Source of the DNA: Archegozetes longisetosus
Taxonomy: Eukaryota > Arthropoda > Arachnida > Sarcoptiformes > Trhypochthoniidae
DNA length: 64,000 nt
Direction of reading: 5' to 3'
Assembly: GCA_018873245.2 (NCBI GenBank)
Contig: JAEMBT020000001.1
Location: 7,196,220-7,260,219 of the forward strand
The translations under genes and the position numbers were made by a program. This document shows, in pieces, positions 1 to 11,765 of the stretch. The notes beneath the pieces were generated by a model that saw only the letters and a program-made list of their open reading frames with translations, had not been told where the DNA came from and searched no databases. Every line of letters begins with the position of its first letter. Within the stretch, counting starts at the first letter, position 1.

Positions 1-2323
1 ATAAAATTTCAAAGACTCATCGAAAGAACATAAATTATAATTCTCACATTGAATTGGGAGAAAAAATTCTTAATTTTTATTACGATCATTTTACGAGAGT
101 GTCTGAAGATAACAGTGGTGATGGAGCAATGAAATTAGTTGATATTCCATTAAAGAATGGAGAATATAAGAATCATTTTCGAGAATTGAATTTCATTGGG
201 GACGGATCATATGGTAATGTGTACAAGGCTGAGAATGTGCTGGATCATGAGCATTATGCCATTAAAAAAGTGCCATTATACGGTATGAAAATTGAATATC
301 ATTATTAGGTTATAATATAATGTAGTATTAGTTCGTGATTTTATTATAAAGAATGATATTCGATTGTACATAATTAATTTAATACTAGGAAAAGTCCCTG
401 AAAAAATCCTCAGAGAGGTACGTACATGGGCCAAATTGAGATCACCGTATTTGGTTCAATACAATACATCATGGACTGAGAACATCAGTGATTCAAATGA
501 GCGAATCATAGATGGTACGTAACAGAATACATCAGTTTCTGAAAGTGTTAACGATGTTAGTCCATTATCCGGACACATCTTATATATTCAAATGGAATTG
601 TGTCGAATGACCCTCAGCAAAGGAATTGAAATGATCAACATCGAGCTCAATCATAGCATGAATGAGCCTATCACAGTCATCGGTGCATTTATCGCGACAC
701 AATTCTTTGAGGAAATCGTTAATGGAGTGAATTATTTACATTCATCATCACCTCCTCTCATTCACCGTGACCTTAAACCGAGAAACATATTCGTCAGTGA
801 TGGCAGAGATGGAATTACATTAAAATCGGCGATTTTGGTACTGCGACATTCCATGGCAATGAATCATTTGAAGCTTCAAATATAACACCGGAAAATGAAC
901 ATACCTTAGGGATTGGCACATACAAATATATGGCTCCTGAAGTATTGAAATCGAAAGATTATGACCAAAAATGTGATATTTACTGTTTCGGATGCATTGT
1001 GATGGATTTATTATGTATCGACTGGTAAGTAATTATTGCACGTTTTATGGAATTCACGATATAAAAATATAATGATAATACATATCATTAATACCGAAGG
1101 AATTCCGAGAGAATGAATCATTTGTATGCAATACAAAAATATGACAAATCACACAGCGATTGGAGCCTATTACGGGAACAGCATTCTGTGCTTACCCATA
1201 TGTATTATATGTTAAAAGTTAATTTACGCAAAATGTTATCAAAAATTCCATCGGAAAGGCCATCGTGTAATGAGATCCTAGAGGTTAAAAATCTATGGTT
1301 AAATGAAATAAAAGACATTAGTTACGCTCCTCTATTATATTCAATTGCCGTTAATGTAGATAATATTGATAGAAATACTATGAATCCCCTCTCACATCAT
1401 ATCCTTTACCGTAAATTATTGATGAGCAAAGAGCGTGAATTAGAGTGGATTTGCAAATATGGATTGACATTCAAAGTGGAGAATTGCGATGTGAGGCTAA
1501 TATTTCACTCAATGGAAAAGTATCAGAAAATTCGTGACGCGATACTTTCGGATAGACTAATCTTTGAATCAAATGTAAATGAAAAATTGACACGTGAATT
1601 GATTAGGATCATTAAACACTCTTTCGCCGTGAATTTGGCATATCATTTAATATCGGAATTCATTTCAATTAATATTCAAAAATGAATCTCTTTGGAGTGT
1701 GGAAATGTTTCATTTATCAGCCGACACAAAATGACGGATTCAAATCAAATTCAATTCATTGGCATAAAACAAAGTATATGCACGCCTACTTACCGAGTGA
1801 CCAATATGGCATACGATGTTCAAAGGATATTAAATTACTCATTTACAATACACTAAATAGTGTTCAATTAGCGAATAATGATTCAAATGAAACTTCAATA
1901 ATTATTAACAAATACGACTCTGTCACTACTGATTCATTATTAAAGTTCATTGGTGAAACGCAATTGACTCATGCAATGTCGAATATTGGTGATTCTGATT
2001 ATGAATTTGCGTTTCCAAAGGAATATACCAATAACATGCAAAAGCTAAGAGCAATGGTCTCAGATGAACGTGCTTTTTATTACCTCTCAAAAAATAAAGA
2101 ATTTCTATTGTATAGTGAGGAAATTAACGATAATTCACGTTTCACTGTTTCACTAAACTGCTAATTTGCAGCAACAATTAGAGAATTAAATTTCGCAGTG
2201 TTCTCGTACCAAAGCGCTCAGAGTAAATTGCAATTAACTTTATATCGAAATAACAATGACGTTTCAGAATTACAAATATTTGAGAACAACCGACCACTTT
2301 TGATGTATTCGACTCTAATATAA
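1..2323 (+). CDS. eIF2-alpha-kinase-like protein kinase, partial at left edge, two frame breaks
   Basis: The reading frame is open from base 3, so the start lies outside the window. Proposed exons: up to 282, 389-514, 536-1024, 1100-2138 and 2172-2323. Kinase landmarks in order: glycine loop GDGSYGNVYKA, AIKK lysine, IHRDLKPRNIF, GDFGTA, YMAPEVL, and RPSCNEIL in the last subdomain. The ILREVRTWAKLRSPYLVQY helix followed by NTSW is typical of the eIF2-alpha kinase group (PERK/GCN2/HRI), which phosphorylates eIF2-alpha under stress. The splices at 282/389 and 1024/1100 keep frame with good GT-AG sites. Two breaks remain, each explained by one missing A in an A-run: near 822-825 just before DFG, and near 1677-1682. 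About 330 residues follow the kinase core and match no domain I recognise. It may be a pseudogene or carry assembly errors. The kinase class is confident; the exact subfamily is not. Confidence 0.7.
515..535 (+). other. Candidate 21-nt intron in the kinase gene
   Basis: The segment starts GTACGT and ends CAG. Removing it joins the exon ending ERIIDG to the one reading VSESVNDVSPLSGHILYIQMELC in a single frame (phase 1). Leaving it in gives an immediate TAA. Acceptor choices that make a longer intron, such as the AG at 559-560, put the next exon in the wrong frame. At this length it is either a true ultrashort intron or a stop-bearing lesion. Confidence 0.4.
2139..2171 (+). other. Candidate 33-nt intron near the 3' end of the kinase gene
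   Basis: The segment runs from GTTTCAC to TTTGCAG, with a CTAAAC/CTAAT branch-like stretch. Splicing (phase 1) joins DNS to TIRELNFAVFSYQSAQ and extends the protein by about 50 residues to a TAA at 2321-2323. Without splicing the frame stops at 2162. The support is the long in-frame continuation and the pyrimidine-rich acceptor. Confidence 0.4.
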
Positions 2324-2880
2324 TTTTTATTAATTACAAATATAAGTGATAATTACTTTTTCGATGCAATACAATGTATACAATTAGAGGGTTCTTAAAA
2401 TAAATGTTACAATGAGTATGCGAGAAATAATTTTTGTGACGCATTTAGAGATCTTTCCCAACGCATTTGTCTCATACATGATCTTTACGTTGTTTAAACA
2501 CCCTATACATCTCGTTAATTTCTTAGCGATAAAAGATGATTGAGTTTACTCTTTTATTGCATAATAATGCAGAATTACAAATTTCGTATGAAAATATAGT
2601 GATATTCATTTGAATTGTACGTGTATAATATGACTTTTCATCAAAAGATGGTCAGATTGTCAGTCTGACCAGTTTAAACTAAAATTATCACAATTAAATG
2701 ATACATAATTTACATATCGAGTATGGTAGTGTTAGTTTAAATTTATGATAAGCGTAAATATCCATATTCTGAATTTTAGTATCCATTAAAAATTTATTAT
2801 TTAGTATATTTCACTATTATTTCCATCATTACTTCACCTAAAGCAGACAGATTTTTTAACAATTGTTCTAGCTTACAATA
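2324..2880. other. AT-rich intergenic region
   Basis: This is the 3' flank of the kinase gene. I see no coding signal. A short palindrome (GTCAGATTGTCAGTCTGAC) lies near 2651, with nothing else distinctive. Confidence 0.5.
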
Positions 2881-2882
2881 TG

Positions 2883-3515
2883 GATAAATATCGCGTTTTT
2901 GGAGTTCCTATAGATATTAAAATATTCTGACTTAACGAGACCCTCTGAATCCAAAAATTTAAGCCATATCCCTCTCTGGCTCATATTTAGGCTCCACCCC
3001 TTATTCTGTACCTAGATCCTATGTATACATTTTGACTCCTCACAACATCATATTGCTAGTTATGATGCTCACACCCTCTATGCTGTTAGTAGACTCTTAG
3101 TATTATCCAGGGGCACCACGCGGAGGTGATTTGCCTTAGCCTATGCTTTTGACCGATAGTGCTAGAAATTTGACAAGGTTAAATTCGCATCCCATATGAC
3201 TCTTGCCGATAAGGACTCTATCCGAAGGTAGTCCCGGCACCCACTGGCAAGAAACATGGGATGCGAATTTAATCTTGTAAAATTTCCAGCACTATCAGTC
3301 AAAGGGTTAACAAATCGCCCTCGGTAAACATTCTACCAAATTGCCGTTTCACGTTCAGAATCGCTTTCAAAATATGTTGAATCACTATATATACTGGGTC
3401 CAAAATAGGAGGTGGAGCCTAAATTATGTGGAGAGAGGCGTAGCCTATATTTTTGTACACAGGGGGTCATGAGGAGTCAGATATATCTATAGGGACCCTA
3501 AAGATCCGATATTCA
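2883..3515. mobile_element. Foldback (snap-back) element, about 0.63 kb
   Basis: Nearly the whole stretch is one imperfect inverted repeat. The outer arms carry ATATCGCG..GGAGTTCCTATAGATAT on the left and ATATCTATAGGGACCC..GATAT on the right. The middle arms carry TTTAGGCTCCACC (near 2985) against GGTGGAGCCTAAA (near 3410). The inner arms pair 3147-3208 with 3242-3305 (GATAGTGCTAGAAATTT against AAATTTCCAGCACTATC). No coding frame is convincing. It is locally richer in GC than its surroundings. Non-autonomous foldback transposon is the best reading; the family is unknown. Confidence 0.6.
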
Positions 3516-3790
3516 CCTTTATTGCAATTGACTGGAGAAAAGGAGATATGTTTCTGAATCATAAAAGCGACACAATGGGTATTCAATATGTAGATAAAAC
3601 GGAATTTATTTTTAAAAAAAATAAGAAAATGAGGGTCATTTTTAGACACTTTAAGGGCAATGTTAATCATTTTATATCCATTGACAATACTACCTGGCCA
3701 GACCTCTGAAAATTAGCTCCACCCAATTTCAAAAAATTAATTAAAACATGCCTTTAATGACTATAGCAAAGAAAATGCTACACCTATAGA

Positions 3791-4613
3791 CAATGATGAG
3801 CAGTGCTCGAGCATTCGGTGCTCAGTGGCGAGCACGAGTACTGAGCACTTCAATTTTGCCGAGCATGAGCGCGTGCTCGAGCACCTTACCCTCGAGCACC
3901 GAGCACGAGCACCGAGCACTTAGTCCTAACATCAAAACTAATAAAAACGATGTCAACTGAATGTAAAAATAATTTTATTGAATAAAACTATGAGAACTGC
4001 TATTCTAACAAATTGATATAGTAATACATGTATTATAAAGTATGAGAAAGTTTTAAAGATTTTAATCAGATTTTTCTGTCATTTGCTTATAAACCTCTAC
4101 CCCCGGAGATTTACAATCAGTATTAAAGGGTTCAATATTTACTGTAGCGTCTGACGACCTTTTGAGCCTGAAACTAAAGTTAGAATTTAATATAAATATC
4201 AAATCTAAATAAATTTTGATTTAATTTTAAAGTTAACGTTCAATAATTATTTTCGTCCTTTTATAAATAGTTCGCTTATTTTATTGCAAAATGACATTAG
4301 TTTTTATCGTCAAGCATATACTTGAACGGCATTTAATCTTACTTTTGACGTTTTGAATGTATTTTGCATCACATATGTTTAGGATTAAAGCTTTCAATAG
4401 ACATAAAGTTTGGACATAGTGCTCAGTTGGTGCTCGGTGCTCGAGCTCCTTCAAAATACGAGCACCGAGCACTTCGGTTTTGCCGAGCACGAGCGCGAGC
4501 ACTGAGCACAAAATTTTGTCTGAGCACGAGCACTAAGCACAAAATTTTGTCTGAGCACGAGCACTAAGCACAAAATTTTGTCTGAGCAAGAGCACCGAGC
4601 ACGCTCATCATTG
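3791..4613. mobile_element. hAT-type element with GAGCAC-rich ends, perfect 8-bp target duplication
   Basis: The termini are CAATGATGAGC on the left and GCTCATCATTG on the right, flanked by the identical 8-mer CCTATAGA at 3783-3790 and 4614-4621. An 8-bp duplication is the hAT hallmark. Both subterminal blocks (about 3795-3930 and 4415-4610) are packed with GAGCACGAGCACCGAGCA-like repeats. On the right a unit ending CACAAAATTTTGTCTGAGCA repeats three times. The minus strand around 4062-4170 is open for about 35 codons ending in a stop, perhaps the last exon of a lost transposase. Non-autonomous copy. Confidence 0.85.
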
Positions 4614-4621
4614 CCTATAGA

Positions 4622-6160
4622 AGTGATTTGACTTTATTTAAAAAAATTGTTATTATGAAGAATTAAATAGTTCTATTCGAAGATATTGATCAATAATATA
4701 ATTTTTTGCTTGTTTCTAGAGATAAATATTTTGATATGCAAGATATTCTATAATAAACTACGAATAAATTGCAAAATGAGGTGAATTTTTATGATTCTCT
4801 GTATTCAATAGATGCTGTTTTTATTGCTAAAACTAAAATTTTGTTACATTAAAAAATTTTAGATAAAAACGTTAAATCAAAAAATAAAACCAGAAATGAA
4901 TAAAATTTAAGCATCCAAATTATGTAAAAAAGATCTATTCATTAAAGTTATGTTTTAAAGTTTTGCTTTTCGTTAATATGATGATAATAACTCTGATATT
5001 TAAACGATAAACATATGAATATTAAGGGTTGTTTTGTATTCATATTAATATGGGGAAAAGTTTTTACTTATTAGAAATTGATGACTAATGTTAAATACTA
5101 TGTTAGCTTGTAACTTATAATTTATATCGATTTGATTTCTATGATTTCTACTAAGGCTCTTCTTCCAAAATCAAATTCATGTGTATAATTATTTATTTTT
5201 GAACTCGAAATCCAAACTGCTTTGAGATTTTGACCATTAAGTGTTTTTCTGGTAAACTGTTGATTTTCGCATGAAATATTAATATAAGCAAAAACTCTGA
5301 ATTTATTATTCAGTTCGCAAATTGTATAAATTATAAGATGACGGATGAGTTTCAGACATGGAGCATTCTAAAACGCAGAGACCAACTCAAAAATATTTGC
5401 TTAAGACATTTAGCGAAAATGCTTTAAAGCATTGTTTTTCATTTATTAACTTACATGTAGAATTCTAATAAAGTTGGTCGCGACGAATTGAACGCATTTT
5501 TGCGTATTCGTTCGATTTTATCTGCATATATAATTGTTCACGTTAAAGCAATATCATAAAATGAATTCCCTTCCAATGATATTATATTAGAATTACTAAA
5601 ATCATAGTATTAATAAATCATGAAATCATACTTTATTTTAAAACGTAGCTCATGAAAAATTTTCTCATCATCAAGAAACTATTGACTGGTTCGTACTGAT
5701 ATTTCAGCAGCCTGATCACATGTGTTGGAAATGCCATAACAGTCCAGGAATCGTGAACTATGTCTAGGGGGAAGGAATGGGTCATTTCTTGACATACAAG
5801 TGTCCAGGAATGCGAAATGTTTGACAAAATCTTTAAAAAATAGATTTCTCGAAATTGTATTGAAAGAATGTAAATGTACATGCCATACCATCAATACTAA
5901 AACAACTAAAAAAACTGTAAAATAGGTATCAAATATAACTGAATCCTGAAATAGCCGTACATTTAATTATAATTAATTGCTGCCAATGTTGACACTATTA
6001 GTAAATAATGTTATATTTTCTGAACAAATATTTTACACTTCGTTAAAGAATTAATATTTGTTTTCAATAAATACTGAAAATATTTATTATTATATTAATT
6101 AATTGCTAATATCATGTCAAACAAACTATTAACTATGAAAAATCAACGTATTTGAGATTG
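4622..6160. other. AT-rich intergenic region
   Basis: Open frames here (for example 5633-5894 on the minus strand) are low-complexity and resemble no family I recognise. I see no supported gene, RNA or repeat. Confidence 0.4.
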
Positions 6161-6164
6161 ACGT

Positions 6165-6425
6165 ATTTCCAGGATATATGGCTTTCGAAAGATGAATATA
6201 GAGACTGATTGAGAAAAGTTGATGATTTCAAAGCCAACCGTATATTATGTAAAACTCAATTCACAATTAGATGCGAAGGCATTTTCAGCTGTCAATACAC
6301 ACAGGAAATCGAAATCAGGCGAATCAAATGTAAATTCAGCGAAAATGTCTTCAGCGTTGAGCAATTTCATCGTTAAATATGATTCAAGTGAAACCAAATC
6401 TGTAGTTGTCTCAGTGGTCTGAAAT
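6165..6425 (+). pseudogene. Transposon-derived zinc-finger-like ORF remnant
   Basis: One frame reads WLSKDEYRD, then a stop, then LRKVDDFKANRILCKTQFTI. Another frame continues FSAVNTHRKSKSGESNVNSAKMSSALSNF. Together they resemble the short N-terminal finger of some arthropod hAT-like transposases: W..d.ef..Wl..v..d..ka.C..C...f, then an H...K.H segment. At least one stop and one frame change separate the parts, so it is dead. No flanking terminal repeats were found. Confidence 0.45.
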
Positions 6426-8520
6426 AATTTCAGACATTATAATATTGATCACCTTTACAAGAGTATCATCAAATGATGATCCTCATGGGTTTGTGATGTT
6501 ACCCGTAGGTCACATGTGCCATGCGGTATGAGAAGTTCAATTCTATCTTTTAATAGAAATTATTAAATGCCATCAATGAATTCAATTTTATAATAAATAA
6601 GATGAGTGTAATTTTGATGGCATTTTAGATGCTCAAAATGACTAAAATTAACCTCTTATCATGTACAGGGAAGTTCGCTTGCTCTTTCAAGAGGAGATAC
6701 AGCAATAACTATTGATGGTATTAGCTTAACTTTACTCAAACTTTGTTCCTCTACTAAATCAAGATCGATTCATGTCATCAGAGCGAATTTTGCATCCTTT
6801 GAGATTTCTAGAGTAGTTTATATTAGATTCGAGGCTTTCGTAGAAAGCTCTTATTTATTCATTATTGTCGTTATTGTTATTCATATTCTACTAACGTGAT
6901 TTTTCTAAGAAAATTAATTTTCGATTGAAATTAATACTAATTACTATATCGTGTAAACCGCACAGATCTGCTTGAACAGCCTCTACTCTCATATCCAGAC
7001 CGTTTGGAGGCTATACGACGAGAAAATGGTAAGCGCACCGACTATTGAACAGAATCGCTTTTACTTTTTGTGTAGAATTTAATAAAATTTATTTCAATTT
7101 TCTGTTTCTTACTGTTTTTGCTGTATCCCCACCGAAAAGCAGGTGAACCACCCCGTATATTGCATTATACAAACTCACATAACTGAAATTTTCACATTAT
7201 ATTAATGCAACCAAAGGTGCTCAAAAGATTTATCTATAGCAAACTAAGATAATTTTATTATTTAATCAAATGATTTTATTTTTATTATATAATCTCAAAT
7301 AAATTATTTGGGCAAATATCTTCAAACAACTTTTTCAAAACTGTAAAATAGTACATTTCAGAAAACAAATCTTCAAGTAATCAATACTTTAAAACTGTAA
7401 TTTTATGCACTAAAACATAAAATGTCTAAAATAATGCATAAATAAATACTTTCAATAGTATATACGATAAATCAAATTAACATACAATTTATAAGTTGTG
7501 TTTGATACTGAATAATTATTTTTAATAGTTGTAATTTAATTGATTTAATAGTTATGAAATAATCGAAGGTTTATTAGTTAAGTTTTAGTTGGATAGTGAG
7601 TCGACTGAGACTTCAATTATAAGTAAATTAATAAAAATTATTATCTAAACAGAAAATGTCTAGAATAGAAAGTAATCTTTTCTTTTATAATTAAAGCATT
7701 GAACCTAATGAGGCCACGATTGATGTTTGATATGTACAAAATTTAGCGAATGATATTCAAGGAGAGAGACAAATGTATGAAAATATTATAGACTCTGAAA
7801 ATATAATCTCTCTGAAGAAAGCTTGGAGTGTTTAACTTTACTCTATTATAATTGCATATAAACTCTTCTAATATGTACTGAATTTCAAGTTATTCAAATG
7901 TTTAATTTAGAAAATGTTTGGCTCATTTGTTGCAGTAATTGATTAAACTAAAATTTTATGACATGAAATACTTGAACAATAGGTTTTAATAAGAAAATTG
8001 TCAAATAATTTCAATAAATACTCAAATTGAACTGTTTTTCAAATAATTTGACCCCCACTTTCTCAAATGATAAAAAATAAATTAGATAACTATTTAACTG
8101 CTAAGAAATAGATTTTATGATTTAAGTCTTCTAAGCAGCAGATATAAAATAACAACTGTCTAAAGTTATTTAACTAATATTAATTTTAATTATTTCAGTG
8201 ATTTATTGTATGTTTATAACATGAACACCTGCGCTGGGTTTGTTCTTGATTTTTTATACATCTTAAAAGTTTTTGACTCTTTCTCATACATAAGAACACT
8301 GAAGAACTTTCACATGAAAAACTTTTGAAAAAATATTGAAAGTGCCATAATCAAAATTTCTACACATTCAATTATCAAAACCTCGGATCAACATTTTCAA
8401 AGCTTGTCTAACATGTAGAAACTTCATTCATATCTTCCTTTTTATTGATGAGGTCTGTATTGGTTTGAGTATGACTGCAAAAAAATTTAATTATTGAATT
8501 ATCGGCATATGCTGCATAAA
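6426..8520. other. AT-rich intergenic region
   Basis: Two kilobases of AT-rich DNA with no convincing coding frame, RNA gene or repeat. The right end is the 3' flank of the minus-strand kinase pseudogene. Confidence 0.4.
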
Positions 8521-8521
8521 G

Positions 8522-9780
8522 TCAATCTTTATGTTCTTGAAATTTCTTTTCGAATTGATCAATTACTACTTGAACTTGATCGCAAATACTATTAAAACCT
8601 GGTCTTGCATTCGGATCTAAAGACCAACACTTCGAAAGAATCGAATATAACAATAACGGGCAAGATAAAGGTCTGGACAAACGGTTCCTTGTATCAAATA
8701 ATATAAAATTTAACTATTGTTCACTTCTAGATACGGAATGTTACCAAGAGTGAATAATTCCCAAACCAAAACACCATAAGACCAAACATCAGTCTTTGAG
8801 TTGTAAACTCGTTTTTCGATACTTTCAGGAGACATCCATCGCCAGGGTAATTTCATGTTTTTACTACTGTGATAGTGTCCTATTTCGTATATATCACGAG
8901 TCAGACCAAAATCTGCTACTTTTACTGACAAGTTTTCGTCTAACATACAGTTTCTGGCTGCAAGATCTCGATGAACGAACTTCTGACTTGCCAAATAATC
9001 CATGCCTTAAAGTAAATATTTTATTCGAAGCGAAAAGTTATCATATAGTACACACTGGACGCAATAAATTTTGAATTGATATAAAATGCATTGAAAGATA
9101 TTCTCCCAAAATTAGATAAATAGCTGCTCACCTCTCGCTATATCGATAGCGAATCCTAATAACTGCTTGGCTGTAGGCATATATTTTTTATCTCTTATAA
9201 AAGAAAGTAAGTCTCCATTTTTCATATATGGCAAAATAATAATTGGTAAACCGTTTTTTTCGAAACAAACACCAATTATAGTCAATACGTTTTGATGTTT
9301 AAAATTTTTCATAATCAATCCTTCATCTAGGAATGACTCGATATCATTATTGTTGAGTATAGAGCCTATGTTTGTTTATAACAAATGAAAAATACTAAAG
9401 CTTAGAGATTCAAATATAAACTGATCATTTGTAAACTTTGAATTAAACTTTTGTAAATAGAAAGTTTGAAGTGATTGGTATTATTAGTTAATTTAATCTG
9501 TAATGTAATGAACTTTGAAAACCATACGGCTATTCAATGTTTTGGCAGCGACCTCTTGTTGGATTGTCTTTGCTGATGACCACAAACTTGCTTTAAAGAT
9601 ACATCCGAAATTGCCCCTCCCTATCACCGAATCCAAATCTAAATCACTTCTATCTATCAAAAGTCGTTCTGCTCTGAGTGAAGCAATTTTCTAGTCTGTT
9701 ACGCAATATTTGGTGTGAGTAGTAGGGTAATATGAAGATAATTCTGCATCATCATAACTGTAAACTGATGTAAAGTAAAA
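8522..9780 (-). pseudogene. MET-like receptor tyrosine kinase, intracellular part, disrupted
   Basis: Exons read on the minus strand: about 9690-9528 (VIGRGNFGCIFKASL and VAAKTL lysine), 9365-9132 (NNNDIESFLDEGLIMKNFKHQNVL, LPYMKNGDLLSFIRD), and 9005 to about 8690 ([51 protein letters not shown]). A C-terminal part ends at a stop at 8524-8522 (CWSLDPNARPGFNSICDQV). GT-AG sites at the two internal introns keep frame. The order and wording match the MET/RON kinase group. Lesions: a TAA at 8712-8710, a one-base frameshift near 8686-8690, and a TAG just before the kinase exon unless an acceptor lies there. No transmembrane helix or extracellular part was found upstream. Confidence 0.75.
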
Positions 9781-9943
9781 TAATTTTAATTAAAAACATT
9801 CTGTATGTTTGATTATAAAAAATAAATAACTTTTAAAAAGATTTTTAATAATTCTTAATTATAAATATTAATTTGATATTATGCTAAATACAATCAATTT
9901 AGGATAAAATATGAAGAATTCTACTCAGATTGACGACACTCAC

Positions 9944-10204
9944 CACTGTAACTGTCATATTTTTGTTTTCAAATCTTAATACATCAAACAGAGAATTATG
10001 AGAATAGTTAGAAAACCATTCACTTATTCGCGTTGATATTTCAGTCGTATTATAATATTGATTACCGCCACAACGAAGAGTTGAAGTAATATTTCCAGAA
10101 TCGAGGTAACAATCACAAGGATCTAAGATATCAGCCGTAGGACATAAATCATAAGACAAAAAATAAGGAACAAACAACAAGATTATAATTATTCGAACAA
10201 TCAT
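9944..10204 (-). CDS. First exon of a secreted or membrane leucine-rich-repeat-type protein
   Basis: ATG at 10204. A hydrophobic signal peptide (MIVRIIIILLFVPYFLS) is followed by CPTADILDPCDCYLDSG and TSTLRCGG. This cysteine-bounded N-terminal cap is seen on arthropod LRR proteins often annotated as luciferin 2-monooxygenase non-catalytic subunit-like. Several N-glycosylation sites follow (NIT, NTT, NYS, NMT). The exon ends in phase 0 at a strong donor (GTGAGT, 9943-9938). I find no matching downstream exon before the kinase pseudogene 250 bases away, so this may be an orphan exon. A fusion to that kinase is unlikely because no transmembrane segment lies between. Confidence 0.5.
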
Positions 10205-11380
10205 TCTGATGATAGATATCTTGATTCTTCTCTTTTGAAGGGATTAAAATAAGTCCCAAAACTTTCAGTTCAACGCAATACTACAAATATTATGCTTAAA
10301 TAATTTTTTCTGAATAAAAAATTTTCATTAACAATGAAATTCTTCAAAGTATTTATAATTTTTCTATCTTTAAAACTTTTTGTAAAGCTACGAATGTTAA
10401 TCTTAATTAATTAGTTTAAATATACATATATAAAGAAAAGATCCTAAAATTTTTCACATTTAGATGCATCACATAACAACACATAACCACTGTTTATGGT
10501 GGTTATAATGAGAAACACTAATGAATATTAATATTATCAAATGTTATAAACAATAATTTGATAAGAATAATACTTTCAAAATTATAAAAAGAAAAATAGG
10601 ATATGGTATTAATGAACTTGTTACTGATGTTTGATGTCACCAATTATACAATAAAAGTCTATTTTCCAAAAAACCGAATAAATTGCACATTAATGGTAAA
10701 ATATAAGTGTCAGTTTATGTCAAGTTATGGAATATAGGCTTTTCTATCAGTCTATTACTAGGTTCACTTAGGGATTCAAGTTCTGAAAGAGCAAATTCCA
10801 TTTTTATTCCACCACTATTTTACCAGATTTACGAGAGCTTGACACATAAAGTCGATTTTATCTTTTAATATACTGCTACTTAAACGAAATATTGAATATC
10901 ATTAACAATTTACGTTTATAACAATTATGATGAGCACAATTTTAACAGTATTTTAGATCCTGAAATGACTAGAATCAATCTTCAATGAAAGATGAATGTC
11001 GTACGTCATAGATTAAACAAATTCACGCAACTCGAAACTTTGCAATACATTTATAAAATTTGAGTTGAGTTACGAACAGTTCTATCTTTAAAATATGCAC
11101 AAATTCGTTATCACAAAGAATATTAAATGTAGATTTTTTTCAGTTATTAGCTCATTGAGACTTTGTGAATATTTGCTCTCTGAATTGTCTTAAAACGCTT
11201 AGAGAATAAAACTCCCTTATTATTTTGCTTACAGTATCAATCAATAATATTCTTGTATTACTTTTTGACAATTTTTCAAGAAATTAATTTTAGATCAATA
11301 TACACTATCGTTCAAAATGAATTTCTTGAAAAAATTGTCAAATGGGCTTCATTAAAATAATATTGAGGTTACTGTAAAAT
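10205..11380. other. AT-rich intergenic region with a small inverted repeat
   Basis: No gene seen. An inverted repeat pairs about 11264-11291 (TTTGACAATTTTTCAAGAAA) with 11316-11342 (TTTCTTGAAAAAATTGTCAAA) and could be a very short non-autonomous element. A small hairpin (ATAACCAC..GTGGTTAT) lies near 10485. Confidence 0.4.
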
Positions 11381-11765
11381 GCTCGCCTTCTATGATGGTT
11401 TAGGAGAAAATGTGTTTCGGCCTCTAGTATCCCACCAAAGTTTGCTTTTTTCTTAATCGCCATTAAATTGTAGACTCACCGCAAGTGATATTCACAGATT
11501 GCGGGTCTTGCTTGATTTGTTCGGCCATAATTTTCTCGTTTTTTGCCACATTTGCTGCAATTCTGTCGTCAGCTCGGTTCGTTGTAAAGAATATCTGATC
11601 ATTTCTTATTAGTTTACGAGCTGTTTCAAATGTGTTGATCGTTCTGCGACTTTGTAAACATATGAAGGGCTGAATCCCATCATTTCAACTATGATATGAT
11701 AATATTTGCTTTCACTACTCATTCGGAATATCTAATGTATGGATTCAATAAATTCTGGTAATTTG
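11380..11765 (-). pseudogene. Possible transposase N-terminal remnant
   Basis: On the minus strand one frame reads MSSESKYYHIIVEMMGFSP then SYVYKVAERS. After a shift it continues TFETARKLIRNDQIFFTTNR and ADDRIAANVAKNEKIMAEQI before a stop. The basic, helix-rich content and the setting suggest the helix-turn-helix part of an IS630/Tc-type transposase. I cannot name the family. The frame is broken and no termini were identified. Confidence 0.3.

Noticed and set aside
1682..2164. Independent gene of 160 codons after the kinase
   Set aside because: It starts one base out of frame from the kinase ORF's end and is better read as that gene's continuation across a missing A.
4364..4567. Plus-strand open frame rich in arginine, alanine and serine
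   Set aside because: It is the GAGCAC repeat array of a hAT element read as protein.
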